Assembly (NCBI GenBank): GCA_015478725.1
Contig: JADMIG010000001.1
Span: forward strand, 186,001-250,000
Length of the DNA: 64,000 nt
Direction of reading: 5' to 3'
From: Chloroflexota bacterium
GTDB taxonomy: Bacteria > Chloroflexota > Limnocylindria > Limnocylindrales > CSP1-4
Shown here: one piece after another, positions 1 to 8,584 of the stretch
Layout: every line of letters begins with the position of its first letter
How positions within the stretch are numbered: position 1 is the first letter of the stretch
The notes under the pieces: model-generated
What the model saw: only the letters and a program-made list of their open reading frames with translations
Told to the model about the DNA's origin: nothing
Databases searched by the model: none
Made by a program: the position numbers and the translations under genes

Positions 1-608
1 TTGTTGCCGCTGTACTCGTAGTCGACGATCCACAGCCGGGACCCGTCGGCGAGGTAGTTCTCGGCGAGGAGGTCGTTGTGACAGGGGACCGTGGGCAGCG
101 GTCGGAGAGCGAGCGCGGCCTCCATCCTCGGGATGAGTGGAAGCCGATCACGGTAGCCGTCCGGGATGCGGATCGAGCGCTCGTCGCAGACCCGGAGATA
201 CCGTTCCGTGAGTCGGAACATGTCGAAGTCCCGCTGGAAGCGGGGTCCGGCGTGGAGGCGGCGGAGCGTCCCTGCGACGCGGTCCGGCATGGCCTCCTCC
301 CGGAACGCGTCCTTCGACATCGTCCGCCCGGGAAGGTATTCGAGGACGAAGGCCGTCAGATCCGGCAGCTCGTGGAGCACCCGTGGCCCGACGTCCACGG
401 ACGCGGCGGCTCGCGTGTTGAACAGCTCGTTCGCCCGGTCCACGGCGAGGAGCTCCGTGCCCGCGCCGGCGATGCGGACGAACGCCCGCTCGCCCTCGAC
501 CTCCACGATGTAGTTCCGGTTCGTCAGGCCGCCATCCACGGGTTCCACCGCGACGGCTCGGTCCCGCCACGCCGGGATCGCCGCGATGACCTGCTCGATC
601 GTCGCCAT
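1..608 (-). CDS. choline kinase-like phosphotransferase (partial)
   Basis: The start ATG is at 606-608 and the gene runs off the left edge of the window, so about 202 residues are visible. The translation contains the kinase catalytic-loop motif HNDLLAEN (HxDxxxxN pattern) followed by a WIVDYEYSG metal-binding segment. This is the arrangement of choline/ethanolamine kinase and aminoglycoside phosphotransferase (APH) folds, which transfer phosphate from ATP to a hydroxyl of a small substrate in the cytosol. The visible N-terminal half also has the EPVDGGLTNRNY nucleotide-binding strand typical of LicA-type enzymes. A TAGCCT box lies only 8 nt before the ATG, suggesting a leaderless mRNA. Substrate is inferred; thiamine or homoserine kinase relatives are possible. 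The C-terminus cannot be judged. Confidence 0.8.
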   Translation of the reverse strand, partial: MATIEQVIAAIPAWRDRAVAVEPVDGGLTNRNYIVEVEGERAFVRIAGAGTELLAVDRANELFNTRAAASVDVGPRVLHELPDLTAFVLEYLPGRTMSKDAFREEAMPDRVAGTLRRLHAGPRFQRDFDMFRLTERYLRVCDERSIRIPDGYRDRLPLIPRMEAALALRPLPTVPCHNDLLAENYLADGSRLWIVDYEYSGN

Positions 609-616
609 CGGGGGTG

Positions 617-622
617 AGGCTA
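617..622 (-). promoter_or_regulatory. -10 box of leaderless promoter
   Basis: TAGCCT on the minus strand preceded by TGC, with 8 nt between the box and the ATG of the choline kinase-like gene at 608. The transcription start would fall on or next to the start codon. It matches the other TGC-TAnnnT boxes in this window. No clear -35 hexamer is seen. Confidence 0.5.
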
Positions 623-763
623 GCAGGAGCGGAGGCGACCGCGACGCCGGCCGCCGCCGCGCCGCGGAGCGGCCACGCGTCGAGTCCGCGTCTCATGGTG
701 CGATGGACCTCCGCGCGACACGCTGCCACCCGCTAGGCTGACGGAGTCAACCGGCGAGACGGC

Positions 764-3220
764 ATGTGGGAGCGCGAGCGGATGGTGGAGCACGCCCGGG
801 CGGTGATCATCGGGGGCGGCGTCGGCGGGACGTCGATCGCCTACCATCTCGCCGAGCGCGGCTGGACGGACATCGTCCTCGTCGAGCGGGCGGACCTCAC
901 CTCGGGGAGCACGTTCCATTCGGCTGGCCTCGTCGGGCAGCTCCGCTCGAGCGTCACCCTCACGACGATGATGATGTACAGCGTCGAGCTGTACCGCCGT
1001 CTCGCGGCGGAGACCGGGACGGACCCATCCTGGCACGAGGTCGGATCGCTCCGTCTCGCCTCGAGCCCTGCCCGCCATGAGGAGCTCCAGCGCCAGGCCG
1101 GCTGGGCGAAGACGTTCGGGTTGCCCATCGAGCTCATCTCGGCCCGGGAGGCCCGGGATCGCTTCCCGCTCATGTCGACGGACGGCGTCCTCGGCGCCCT
1201 GTACCTCCCGACGGACGGCTGGCTCGACCCGTCGGGGCTCGCCCTCGCCCTCGCGGCGGGCGCTCGGGCTCGCGGCGCGGCGATCCGGACGAATACCCGG
1301 GTGATCGCCATCAACACGGATCGCGGCCGGGTCACGGGCGTCGAAGTGCAGCACGGCGAGGTGCGCTCGACGATCGCCGCGGACGTCGTCGTCAACGCCG
1401 GCGGGATGTTCGCCCCGGAGATCGGGCGCCTGGCGGGCGTCGATATCCCGATCGTGCCGATGGCCCACCAGTATCTCTTCACCGGCCCCATGGCCGGCGT
1501 CCATCCTGGGCTGCCCCAGCTCCGCGACCCGGACAACCTCGTGTATTTCCGGGAGGAGGTCGGCGGGCTGTGCATGGGCGGCTACGAGCGCCATCCGGCG
1601 CCCTGGTCGCTCGACGGAGTCCCGGCCGACTTCAACGGGAAGCTCCTCGCTCCGGACATGCCGCGCTTCGAGGAGATCATGGACGGCGCCGTCCGGCGCG
1701 TCCCGTCGATCGCCGATGCGGGCGTGAGCCGGGTCATCAACGGACCCGAGGGCTTCACGCCGGACAACGAGTTCATCCTCGGTGAGAGCGAGGTCCGCGG
1801 CTTCTTCGTCGCCGCCGGGTTCTGCGCCCACGGGATCGCCGGCGCCGGCGGGATCGGCCGCCAGGTCGCGAGCTGGATCGTCGATGGCGAGCCGGAGCTC
1901 GACCTCTGGAAGATGGACATCCGGCGATTCGGCGCCCAGTACCGGTCGCGCTCGTACACGCTCGCGCGGACGGTGGAGGTCTATCGCACGTACTACGACA
2001 TCCACTACCCGAACGAGGAGCGCCAGGCCGGCCGTCCGCTGCGGATCTCGCCGGCCTATCCGCGACTCGAGGCGCTCGGTGCGACGTTCGGCGAGAAGTC
2101 CGGCTGGGAGCGCCCGAACTGGTTCGAGGCGAACGCGGCGGCCGGCGACGAGGGACTCCGACCGCGCGGCTGGGCCGGCATGCACTGGAGCCCGGCGATC
2201 GGCGCCGAGGCGCTCGCGACCCGAGGCGCCGCCGCCCTGTTCGACGAATCGAGCTTCGCGAAGGTCGAGGTGGCGGGGTCCGGCGCCACCGCGTTCCTCC
2301 AGCGGCTCTGCGCCAACGACGTCGACCGACCCGTGGGCTCGATCACCTACACCCAGATGTGCAACGCGCGCGGGGGCATCGAATGCGACTTCACCGTCAC
2401 CCGCCTCGCGCCGGGGCGCCACCTCATCGTCACCGGCACCGCCTTCGGCAACCACGATCTCGGCTGGATCCGGAAGCAGGCCCCGGCCGACGGCTCGGTC
2501 CTCATCGCGGACGTGACCTCGTCGCGCGCCTGCTTCGGCCTGTGGGGTCCGCGTGCTCGCGACATCCTCGCGCCGCTCACGACGGACGACCTCGCGAACG
2601 AGGCGTTCCCGTATCTCACCGCTCGCCCGATCGTCGTCGGCAACGTGCCCCTCCTCGCCCTCCGCGTGACCTACGTCGGTGAGCTCGGCTGGGAGCTCTA
2701 TCCGCCGACCGAATATGCGGCCGCGCTGTGGGACACGGTCTGGGCCGCCGGTCGGGAGCACGGTCTCGTCGCCGCCGGCTACCGGGCGATCGACGCACTC
2801 CGGCTCGAGAAGGGCTACCGCGTCTGGTCGAGCGACATCACGCCAGACGAGACGCCGTTCGAGGCCGGCCTCGGATTCGCCGTCGCGCTCGACAAGCCCG
2901 GCGGGTTCATCGGGTGCGATGCGCTCCGAGCGGCGCGGTCGGCCGGCCCGCGGAAGCGGCTCCGCTGCCTCGTCCTCGACGATCCGCGCTCGGTCGCCCT
3001 CGGCAACGAGCCCGTCCGCGTCGAGGGCCGGATCGTCGGCCGGGTGACCTCCGGCGGCTACGGCTTCGCGGTCGAGCGGTCCATCGCTTACGCGTACCTG
3101 CCCGCGGACCGGGCGCCGATCGGCACGCGTGGCGAGGTGGAGGTCTTCGGCGAGTGGGTCGGCTTCGAGGTCGCGCATGAACCGCTCTACGACCCGGCCG
3201 GCGAGCGGATCAGATCGTGA
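764..3220 (+). CDS. FAD-dependent DMGDH/sarcosine dehydrogenase-like protein with GcvT domain
   Basis: An 818-residue two-module protein. Residues 14-22 carry the dinucleotide-binding GGGVGG loop of a DAO-type FAD domain, and GSTFHSAGL (48-56) contains the histidine position that binds FAD covalently in mammalian dimethylglycine dehydrogenase. A WERPNWF motif near 445-451 opens the FAO_M/aminomethyltransferase (GcvT-like) half that extends to the C-terminus. Relatives oxidatively demethylate dimethylglycine or sarcosine and pass the one-carbon unit to tetrahydrofolate. The exact substrate here is inferred. The start could also be the ATG at 782. The stop overlaps the next gene in a GTGA junction, so the two are probably co-translated. 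Confidence 0.85.
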   Translation: MWERERMVEHARAVIIGGGVGGTSIAYHLAERGWTDIVLVERADLTSGSTFHSAGLVGQLRSSVTLTTMMMYSVELYRRLAAETGTDPSWHEVGSLRLASSPARHEELQRQAGWAKTFGLPIELISAREARDRFPLMSTDGVLGALYLPTDGWLDPSGLALALAAGARARGAAIRTNTRVIAINTDRGRVTGVEVQHGEVRSTIAADVVVNAGGMFAPEIGRLAGVDIPIVPMAHQYLFTGPMAGVHPGLPQLRDPDNLVYFREEVGGLCMGGYERHPAPWSLDGVPADFNGKLLAPDMPRFEEIMDGAVRRVPSIADAGVSRVINGPEGFTPDNEFILGESEVRGFFVAAGFCAHGIAGAGGIGRQVASWIVDGEPELDLWKMDIRRFGAQYRSRSYTLARTVEVYRTYYDIHYPNEERQAGRPLRISPAYPRLEALGATFGEKSGWERPNWFEANAAAGDEGLRPRGWAGMHWSPAIGAEALATRGAAALFDESSFAKVEVAGSGATAFLQRLCANDVDRPVGSITYTQMCNARGGIECDFTVTRLAPGRHLIVTGTAFGNHDLGWIRKQAPADGSVLIADVTSSRACFGLWGPRARDILAPLTTDDLANEAFPYLTARPIVVGNVPLLALRVTYVGELGWELYPPTEYAAALWDTVWAAGREHGLVAAGYRAIDALRLEKGYRVWSSDITPDETPFEAGLGFAVALDKPGGFIGCDALRAARSAGPRKRLRCLVLDDPRSVALGNEPVRVEGRIVGRVTSGGYGFAVERSIAYAYLPADRAPIGTRGEVEVFGEWVGFEVAHEPLYDPAGERIRS

Positions 3221-4059
3221 GCGGCGAGCCGTTCGGCCCGGCCTGGAGCGCGAGCCGGGCGCGCGCCACGGCCGCCGAGCTGGCCGGCTGGCTGGCGTTC
3301 GCCCAGGCCGCCTGCGACGAAGCCGATGCGATCGCCCTCCGCCACTTCCGCCGTGACCTCGAGGTGATGACGAAACCGGACCGAACCTTCGTGACCGCGG
3401 CGGACCAGGAGATCGAGCGGGTCATCCGCGACCGGGTCCGGACCGCGTATCCCGATCATGGGCTTGTCGGCGAGGAATACGGCGAGGAGTCGGGCGCGGG
3501 GCGGATCCGCTGGTACATCGACCCGATCGACGGGACCCACAACTTCATCCGCGGGGTGCCCCTGTTCGGGACGCTCCTCGCGATCGAGGTGGACGGTGAG
3601 CTCCAGGCCGGCGTCCTCTCCGCACCGGCCCTTCGAGAGCGGTGGTACGCGTCGCGCGGCGGCGGGGCGTGGGCCGTGGGGGCGGCCGGGACGACCGGAC
3701 CGCGGCGCATCGCGGTCTCGCGGGTCGCTCGCCTCGCGGACGCACAGCTCCTCTACGGCTCGGGCCACGACATCGAGGCGTCGGGTCGCGCGCCCGGCTT
3801 TCGATCTCTCCTCGGCGAGGTCTGGCGCGAGCGAGGCTTCGGCGATTTCTGGGGCTACGCGCTCATCGCCGAGGGTGCGGCCGAGGGCATGGTGGAGGTG
3901 GACGTGAAGACCTGGGACCTCGCGGCCCCGCTCGTGCTCATCGAGGAAGCCGGCGGGCGGGTCACGGACCTGGCGGGCGGGCGCCGCATCGACGGCCTCG
4001 AGATGGTCGCCTCGAACGGCATCCTCCACGACGGTCTGCTCGCGCGCCTCCGAGGCTGA
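3217..4059 (+). CDS. inositol monophosphatase family phosphatase
   Basis: 280 residues starting at a GTG that overlaps the preceding stop by 4 bp. The metal-dependent phosphatase motifs are all present: GEE (85-87), DPIDGT (102-107) and WD (233-234). Members hydrolyse inositol phosphates, histidinol phosphate (HisN) or 3'-phosphoadenosine 5'-phosphate (CysQ) using Mg2+. The sequence alone does not decide the substrate. Translational coupling to the demethylating flavoprotein is seen, but no pathway obviously links them. A GC-rich hairpin follows the stop. Confidence 0.85.
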   Translation: MSGEPFGPAWSASRARATAAELAGWLAFAQAACDEADAIALRHFRRDLEVMTKPDRTFVTAADQEIERVIRDRVRTAYPDHGLVGEEYGEESGAGRIRWYIDPIDGTHNFIRGVPLFGTLLAIEVDGELQAGVLSAPALRERWYASRGGGAWAVGAAGTTGPRRIAVSRVARLADAQLLYGSGHDIEASGRAPGFRSLLGEVWRERGFGDFWGYALIAEGAAEGMVEVDVKTWDLAAPLVLIEEAGGRVTDLAGGRRIDGLEMVASNGILHDGLLARLRG

Positions 4060-4065
4060 TCGGCC

Positions 4066-4084
4066 GTCCGACCGGCGGTCGGAC
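4066..4084. terminator. bidirectional hairpin between convergent genes
   Basis: A perfect 8-bp inverted repeat, GTCCGACC and GGTCGGAC, with a GGC loop sits between the convergent phosphatase and aminotransferase genes. It has no T-tract on either side, so it is an intrinsic-like hairpin of uncertain strength. Confidence 0.5.
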
Positions 4085-4107
4085 CGGATGGCGTCGAGCT
4101 CGTCGCT

Positions 4108-5430
4108 TCAGGCGCCGGCGGCGGCGAGACTCTCGTCGAGGATCGACAGGGCGAGGTCCACCTCGGCGGCCGTCGTCACGAGCGGCGGGATGATCCGGAC
4201 GACGTTCGCGTAGGTGCCCGCGGAGAGGACGATGAGGCGCCTCGAGAGAGCCTCCGCGATGACGCGCTTCGTCAGGTCGGGGTCGGGCGTGCGACCGTCC
4301 CCGACGCCGGGCCTGACGAACTCGAGGGCGACCATGAGGCCGAGACCGCGGACGTCCCCGATCGCGAGGTGGCGACCTGCGAGCGAGCGGAGGCCGGCGA
4401 GGAACTGGACGCCACGCGCCGCGGCGTTCTCCACGAGCCCCTCGTCACGGATGACGTCGAGCGTCGCGTTCGCGGCAGCGCACGAGACGACGTTGCCCCC
4501 GTATGTCCCGCCGTGGGTGCCCGGTGGCCAAGCCTCGAGGAGCGTCCGGCGGGCGAGGATCCCGGAGAGGGGAAGGCCGGAGGCGATGCCCTTCGCCATC
4601 GTGAGGATGTCCGGCTCGACCCCCCAGTGCTCCACGGCGAACATCTTCCCGGTCCGTCCGAATCCGGTCTGGACCTCGTCCGCGATGAGGAGGATCCCGT
4701 GATCGCGGGTGATCTCCCGCAGGCGGGGCAGGAAACCCGGCGGGGGCACGATGTAGCCGCCCTCGCCGAGCACCGGCTCGACAATGATCGCGGCGACGTG
4801 CTCCGGATAGATGAGCTGATGGAACGTCAGGTCGAGCTGTGCCTCCCAGTCGCAGGTGCAATCCGCGGGCGCGTGGGCCTGCCCGGGCGCTCGGTAGCAG
4901 TACGGATAGGCAGTGTGGTAGACGGATCCGGGCAGCGGCTCGAAGTGACCGCGGTAGACGTCCTTGGCGGTCGTCAGTGCCATCGTCTGGGCCGTCCGAC
5001 CGTGATATCCGCCCCGGAACCCGATGATGACCGGGCGACCGGTCGCGATCCGGGCGAGCTTGACCGCCGCCTCCACGGCCTCCGCCCCGCTGTTCGAGAG
5101 GAAGGCGCCCCAGCCGTCGCCCGGCAGGACGTGACGGAGGCGTTCGTGGAGCCGCAGCCCGGGCTCGTGGTAGACGATGTTCTGCTGCCCGTGGAGCAGT
5201 TTCTGCGCCTGGGCGGCGACCGCCGCGGCGACCCGCGGGTGCGCATGTCCGGTGTTCGTCACCCCGATGCCGGAGCTGTAGTCGAGGTAGCGTTCCCCGT
5301 CCACGCTCACGAGCCATGAGCCCTCGCCGTGGTCGACGACGATGTTCGCGATCCGACTCCAGACCGGCGGGACGACCGACCGGTCCGGCAGGGACGCGGA
5401 CGCGACGGCGGGGGGTGCGCTGTCGATCAC
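4108..5430 (-). CDS. gabT: class III aminotransferase (4-aminobutyrate aminotransferase-like)
   Basis: 440 residues, normal length for a fold-type I class III transaminase. Visible landmarks are NSGAEAVEAAVKLAR (113-127), GGYHGRT (140-146), the PLP-contacting DEVQTGFGRTG (251-261) and the Schiff-base lysine K280 in TMAKGIASG. It transfers an amino group from an omega-amine such as GABA or putrescine to a 2-oxo acid in the cytosol. It is the last gene of the potADBC operon, 19 bp after potC, which suggests that it acts on imported polyamines or their breakdown product GABA. The insert around 178-195 is cysteine-rich (YCYR, CTCDW) and unusual for the family. Ornithine or putrescine aminotransferase activity is an alternative. 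Confidence 0.85.
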   Translation of the reverse strand: MIDSAPPAVASASLPDRSVVPPVWSRIANIVVDHGEGSWLVSVDGERYLDYSSGIGVTNTGHAHPRVAAAVAAQAQKLLHGQQNIVYHEPGLRLHERLRHVLPGDGWGAFLSNSGAEAVEAAVKLARIATGRPVIIGFRGGYHGRTAQTMALTTAKDVYRGHFEPLPGSVYHTAYPYCYRAPGQAHAPADCTCDWEAQLDLTFHQLIYPEHVAAIIVEPVLGEGGYIVPPPGFLPRLREITRDHGILLIADEVQTGFGRTGKMFAVEHWGVEPDILTMAKGIASGLPLSGILARRTLLEAWPPGTHGGTYGGNVVSCAAANATLDVIRDEGLVENAAARGVQFLAGLRSLAGRHLAIGDVRGLGLMVALEFVRPGVGDGRTPDPDLTKRVIAEALSRRLIVLSAGTYANVVRIIPPLVTTAAEVDLALSILDESLAAAGA

Positions 5431-5449
5431 TGCGGGTCTCCTCGCCGGG

Positions 5450-6331
5450 TCAGCGCCGGCGCGCCTGGACGATGTTCGAGATCGCGACGAATCCGACCGC
5501 GGACAGGAAGATGATCGATCCGATGACGTTGATCTGGACGGGCAGGGCGTTGCGCTGGATCGAATAGACCCAGATCGGGAACGTGTTCGTCGTCGGCCCC
5601 GAGACGAGACTCGTGATGATGAAATCGTCGATCGAGAGGCTGAACGCGAGGAGCCCGGCCGCGACGATCCCGGGCAGGATGAGCGGGAAGGTCACCTTCC
5701 AGAACGTCGACCACTCATTCGCCCCGAGGTCCATCGCCGCCTCCTCGAGCCGGCGGTCGAAGCCGATGAGCCGGGCCTTCACGGTGACGACGACGTAGCT
5801 GATGTTGAACATGACGTGGGCGATGAGGATCGTCTGGATGCCGAGGGGGAAGAGGAGCCCCTTCGGCACGATCCCCTTGAGCGGTTCCTGCGTCGCCGAG
5901 GCGACGAACATCGTGAGGAGACTCGCCCCCATGACGATCTCCGGCGTCGCCATCGGCAGGAAGATGAGGCCGTTGATGAAGCCGCGGCCGCGGAACTGGT
6001 AGCGGACGAGGGCGAGCCCGATGAGCGTGCCGAGGATCGTCGCCACGATGGTGGACGTGACGGCGATGAAGAGGCTCGTCCGGAGCGCGTCCGGCAGCCC
6101 CTGCCAGTCGAGCGGATGAAGCCACCCGTTGAGGGTGAAGCCGCTCCAGACGTAGTTGAACTTGCCCTGGTAGTCGTTGAAGCTGAAGACGATCATGACC
6201 GCGATCGGGATGAGCAGGTACACCACGACGAGCGCGGTGAAGGCGGGCAGGGCCCAGCGGCGGGCGGTCCGGAGCCAGCGCGAAGGGACGCCCGTCCGGG
6301 CGGCGGTCCGATCGAGAGTCGTCGTCGTCAT
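5450..6331 (-). CDS. potC: spermidine/putrescine-type ABC transporter permease PotC
   Basis: 293 residues with six predicted membrane helices, beginning with a helix near residues 30-52 and the FSFNDYQGKFNYVWSGFT periplasmic segment typical of PotC. The EEAAMDLGANEWSTFWKVT stretch is the EAA loop that docks on the ATPase. It forms a heterodimeric channel with PotB. It starts 5 bp after the end of potB, so the two are probably translationally coupled. Substrate specificity (polyamine rather than another small cation) is inferred from the family. Confidence 0.88.
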   Translation of the reverse strand: MTTTTLDRTAARTGVPSRWLRTARRWALPAFTALVVVYLLIPIAVMIVFSFNDYQGKFNYVWSGFTLNGWLHPLDWQGLPDALRTSLFIAVTSTIVATILGTLIGLALVRYQFRGRGFINGLIFLPMATPEIVMGASLLTMFVASATQEPLKGIVPKGLLFPLGIQTILIAHVMFNISYVVVTVKARLIGFDRRLEEAAMDLGANEWSTFWKVTFPLILPGIVAAGLLAFSLSIDDFIITSLVSGPTTNTFPIWVYSIQRNALPVQINVIGSIIFLSAVGFVAISNIVQARRR

Positions 6332-6336
6332 CGTCG

Positions 6337-7230
6337 TCAGCCGGTCAGCTGCTCTGTGCCCAGGAACCTGGCGTAGACCGCCACCGCGACGAGGATGGCC
6401 GCCATGAGGATGAACGACAGGGCGGCGGCGGTTGGGTAATCGCCCTGCCCCACGAAGCGGTCCTGGATGACGTTGCCGATCATCTTGGTGTCCGTGCCGC
6501 CGAGCAGTTCGGCGTTCACCCAGTCACCGATCGCCGGGATGAACGTGAGCATGGAGCCGGCGAACACGCCCGGCAGGGCGAGGGGCAGGGTCACCTTGCG
6601 GAATGCGCCCCAGCCGCTCGCATACAGATCGTTCGCCGCCTCGATGAGCTTCGGGTCGATCTTCTCGAGGGCGACGTACAGCGGCAGCACCATGAACGGC
6701 AGGAAGTTGTAGGTGATCCCCGCAACGACGGCGATCGGCGTGTAGAGGAGGCTTACGCTCTCCGGGATGAGGTGGAGATCCTTGAGTGGACCGAGCACCG
6801 GCCCCGCGTCGCCGAGCAGGATCTTCCAGCTGATCGTCCGGATGAGGAAGCTCGTGAAGAACGGGGCGATGACGAGGAAGAGGAGGATGTTCTTGTAGCG
6901 GCCGCCGCGGAACGCGATCGTGTACGCCATCGGGAAGCCGATGAGGAACGTGAGGATCGTCGCCGTGCCGCCGAAGATGATCGAATTGCCGAACTGCCGG
7001 CTGAACTGCGTGAGCGCCGTGTCGTAGGCCTGCGCGGAGAACGTCACCCGGTAGCCGTCGCTGAGCGATCCGCTCGACACCGAGGTGAGGAACATCTGGA
7101 CCGACGGGAGGATGAAGAAGAAGACCAGCCAGAGGATCCCGGGCGCGAGGAGGATGAACGGGGTGGCCCGTCCAAGACGCTGTCGCAGCCCGGGTCCCGG
7201 GGCTCGTCGTGGGGCGGCGGCGGTCGTCAT
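6337..7230 (-). CDS. potB: spermidine/putrescine-type ABC transporter permease PotB
   Basis: 297 residues, six predicted transmembrane helices, the first near residues 22-42. An EAA-type coupling loop is visible as EAANDLYASGWGAFRKVTLP. The NYLPF/YNFLPFMVLPLY region matches PotB/PotH proteins. It partners with PotC, receives substrate from the lipoprotein PotD and is driven by PotA. It lies between potD (35 bp upstream) and potC (5 bp downstream), in the same direction. Confidence 0.88.
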   Translation of the reverse strand: MTTAAAPRRAPGPGLRQRLGRATPFILLAPGILWLVFFFILPSVQMFLTSVSSGSLSDGYRVTFSAQAYDTALTQFSRQFGNSIIFGGTATILTFLIGFPMAYTIAFRGGRYKNILLFLVIAPFFTSFLIRTISWKILLGDAGPVLGPLKDLHLIPESVSLLYTPIAVVAGITYNFLPFMVLPLYVALEKIDPKLIEAANDLYASGWGAFRKVTLPLALPGVFAGSMLTFIPAIGDWVNAELLGGTDTKMIGNVIQDRFVGQGDYPTAAALSFILMAAILVAVAVYARFLGTEQLTG

Positions 7231-7265
7231 CGCGCTCGTCGGCTGCCGTGTTCGCCGCTGTCGAC

Positions 7266-8534
7266 CTACGTGCCGGAGAGGTCCGAGTAGAGCTGGTTCA
7301 GCTTCGCCTCGAGCTCATCGCTGAGGAACTGCCAGTTGTGCTGCCCGGCGACGACGGCCGCTGGCGGGAAGAGCAGGGGGTTCTTCGCCGCGGGTGGATC
7401 GATCTTCGCGATCTCCGCGGCCGCGCCCTTGACCGGCGAGACGTAGAAGACGAAGTCCGCGATCTGGGCCGCGATCTTCGGGTCGTAGACGAAGTTCATC
7501 ATGAGCTCCGCCGTGTAGATGTTCGTCGCGCCCTTCGGGATGACCATGTTGTCCGACCAGACCATCGAGCCTTCGGTCGGCGCCACCCAGACCTGGTCGG
7601 CGGAGCCCGACGAGGCGAGGTCCCCGGACCAGGTCATCGCGGCCCACGTCGTCTTCGCCGCGAAGTCCTGCAGGTACGAGTTGCCGGTGAAGCGGAGGCC
7701 CTTGCCCACGAGCGGCTTGATGTCGTCGTGGACGGCCTGCAGGTCGGCGTCGGTCGTCGTCGCCGGATCGGCGCTCTTGCCGAGCTTGAGCAGGCCGAGT
7801 CCGAACGTGTCCCGCTTCTCGTTGAGGAAGGTGACCTTGTTGGCCGGCAGCGCCCACAGGTCGGCGAGCGACTTAGGGAACGGCATGTTGTTCTTCGTGA
7901 GCGACGTTTTGTCGTAGCCGATGCCGGTCATCCCGGATTGCCACGGGTAGTGATAGTCGTTACCCGGATCCCAGACCTGGTTGCGCAGTGGATCGCGAAG
8001 GTTGGCGACGCAGTTCGGCACGTTCGTCTGGTCGATCTTCTCCGCCCAGCCCTTGCTGATGATCTTCGCCGCGAGCCAGTCCGTGATCGTGATCATGTCC
8101 CAGCCGGTGGGAGCACCGGCGACGAGCTGCGGCTGGATCGTCGCGAAGAAGCTGTCGTTCGCGTCGATCTTCTCCTCGTAGTTCACGTCCACGCTGTACT
8201 TCTTCTTGAACTCCTCGAGGGTCGGCGACGACCCGGGCGAATACTTGCCGGCGGTCGCGGCCTTGCCGGCGAGGTCGATGTACGCCGGCCACTGGGCCCA
8301 GTGGAGCGGACCGGTGACGACCTTCGGGGTCGGGGCCACCGTCGGGCCCGGGGTGATCGGGGGTGGTGTCGGGATCGCGATCGACGCCGCGGTCGACGCC
8401 GCTGGCGGGGCGCTCGTCGCGGCGCTCGATCCGCTGCATGCGGCGAGGAAGGCGCCGAACCCGGCGACCGCGCCGCCCTGCAGGAAGCGGCGCCGGCTGA
8501 TGGCCCGGCGGTCGATGCCGGTATCGTCGAACAT
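7266..8534 (-). CDS. potD: polyamine-type substrate-binding lipoprotein (Tat signal)
   Basis: 422 residues. The N-terminus has a twin-arginine signal (SRRRFLQGG, residues 13-21) and ends in a lipobox LAAC with Cys33, so the protein is probably folded in the cytosol, exported by Tat and anchored as a lipoprotein. A 30-residue Ala/Pro/Thr linker follows. The mature part resembles PotD/PotF extracellular solute-binding proteins (GWDMITITDWLAAKI, NLRDPLRNQVWDPGNDY). It delivers substrate to PotBC. A Tat-dependent lipoprotein in this family is common in Chloroflexota and Actinobacteria. The ligand is not provable from sequence. Confidence 0.85.
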   Translation of the reverse strand: MFDDTGIDRRAISRRRFLQGGAVAGFGAFLAACSGSSAATSAPPAASTAASIAIPTPPPITPGPTVAPTPKVVTGPLHWAQWPAYIDLAGKAATAGKYSPGSSPTLEEFKKKYSVDVNYEEKIDANDSFFATIQPQLVAGAPTGWDMITITDWLAAKIISKGWAEKIDQTNVPNCVANLRDPLRNQVWDPGNDYHYPWQSGMTGIGYDKTSLTKNNMPFPKSLADLWALPANKVTFLNEKRDTFGLGLLKLGKSADPATTTDADLQAVHDDIKPLVGKGLRFTGNSYLQDFAAKTTWAAMTWSGDLASSGSADQVWVAPTEGSMVWSDNMVIPKGATNIYTAELMMNFVYDPKIAAQIADFVFYVSPVKGAAAEIAKIDPPAAKNPLLFPPAAVVAGQHNWQFLSDELEAKLNQLYSDLSGT

Positions 8535-8584
8535 GTGCTCCTCCGATCGTGATCCCGGGTGATCTCCCGGCAGTGGGAACGCGC

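Noticed and set aside
620-3178. Long minus-strand frame opposite the DMGDH-like gene
   Set aside because: High-GC shadow, Arg/Glu/Asp-rich without any domain; the plus strand has clear motifs.
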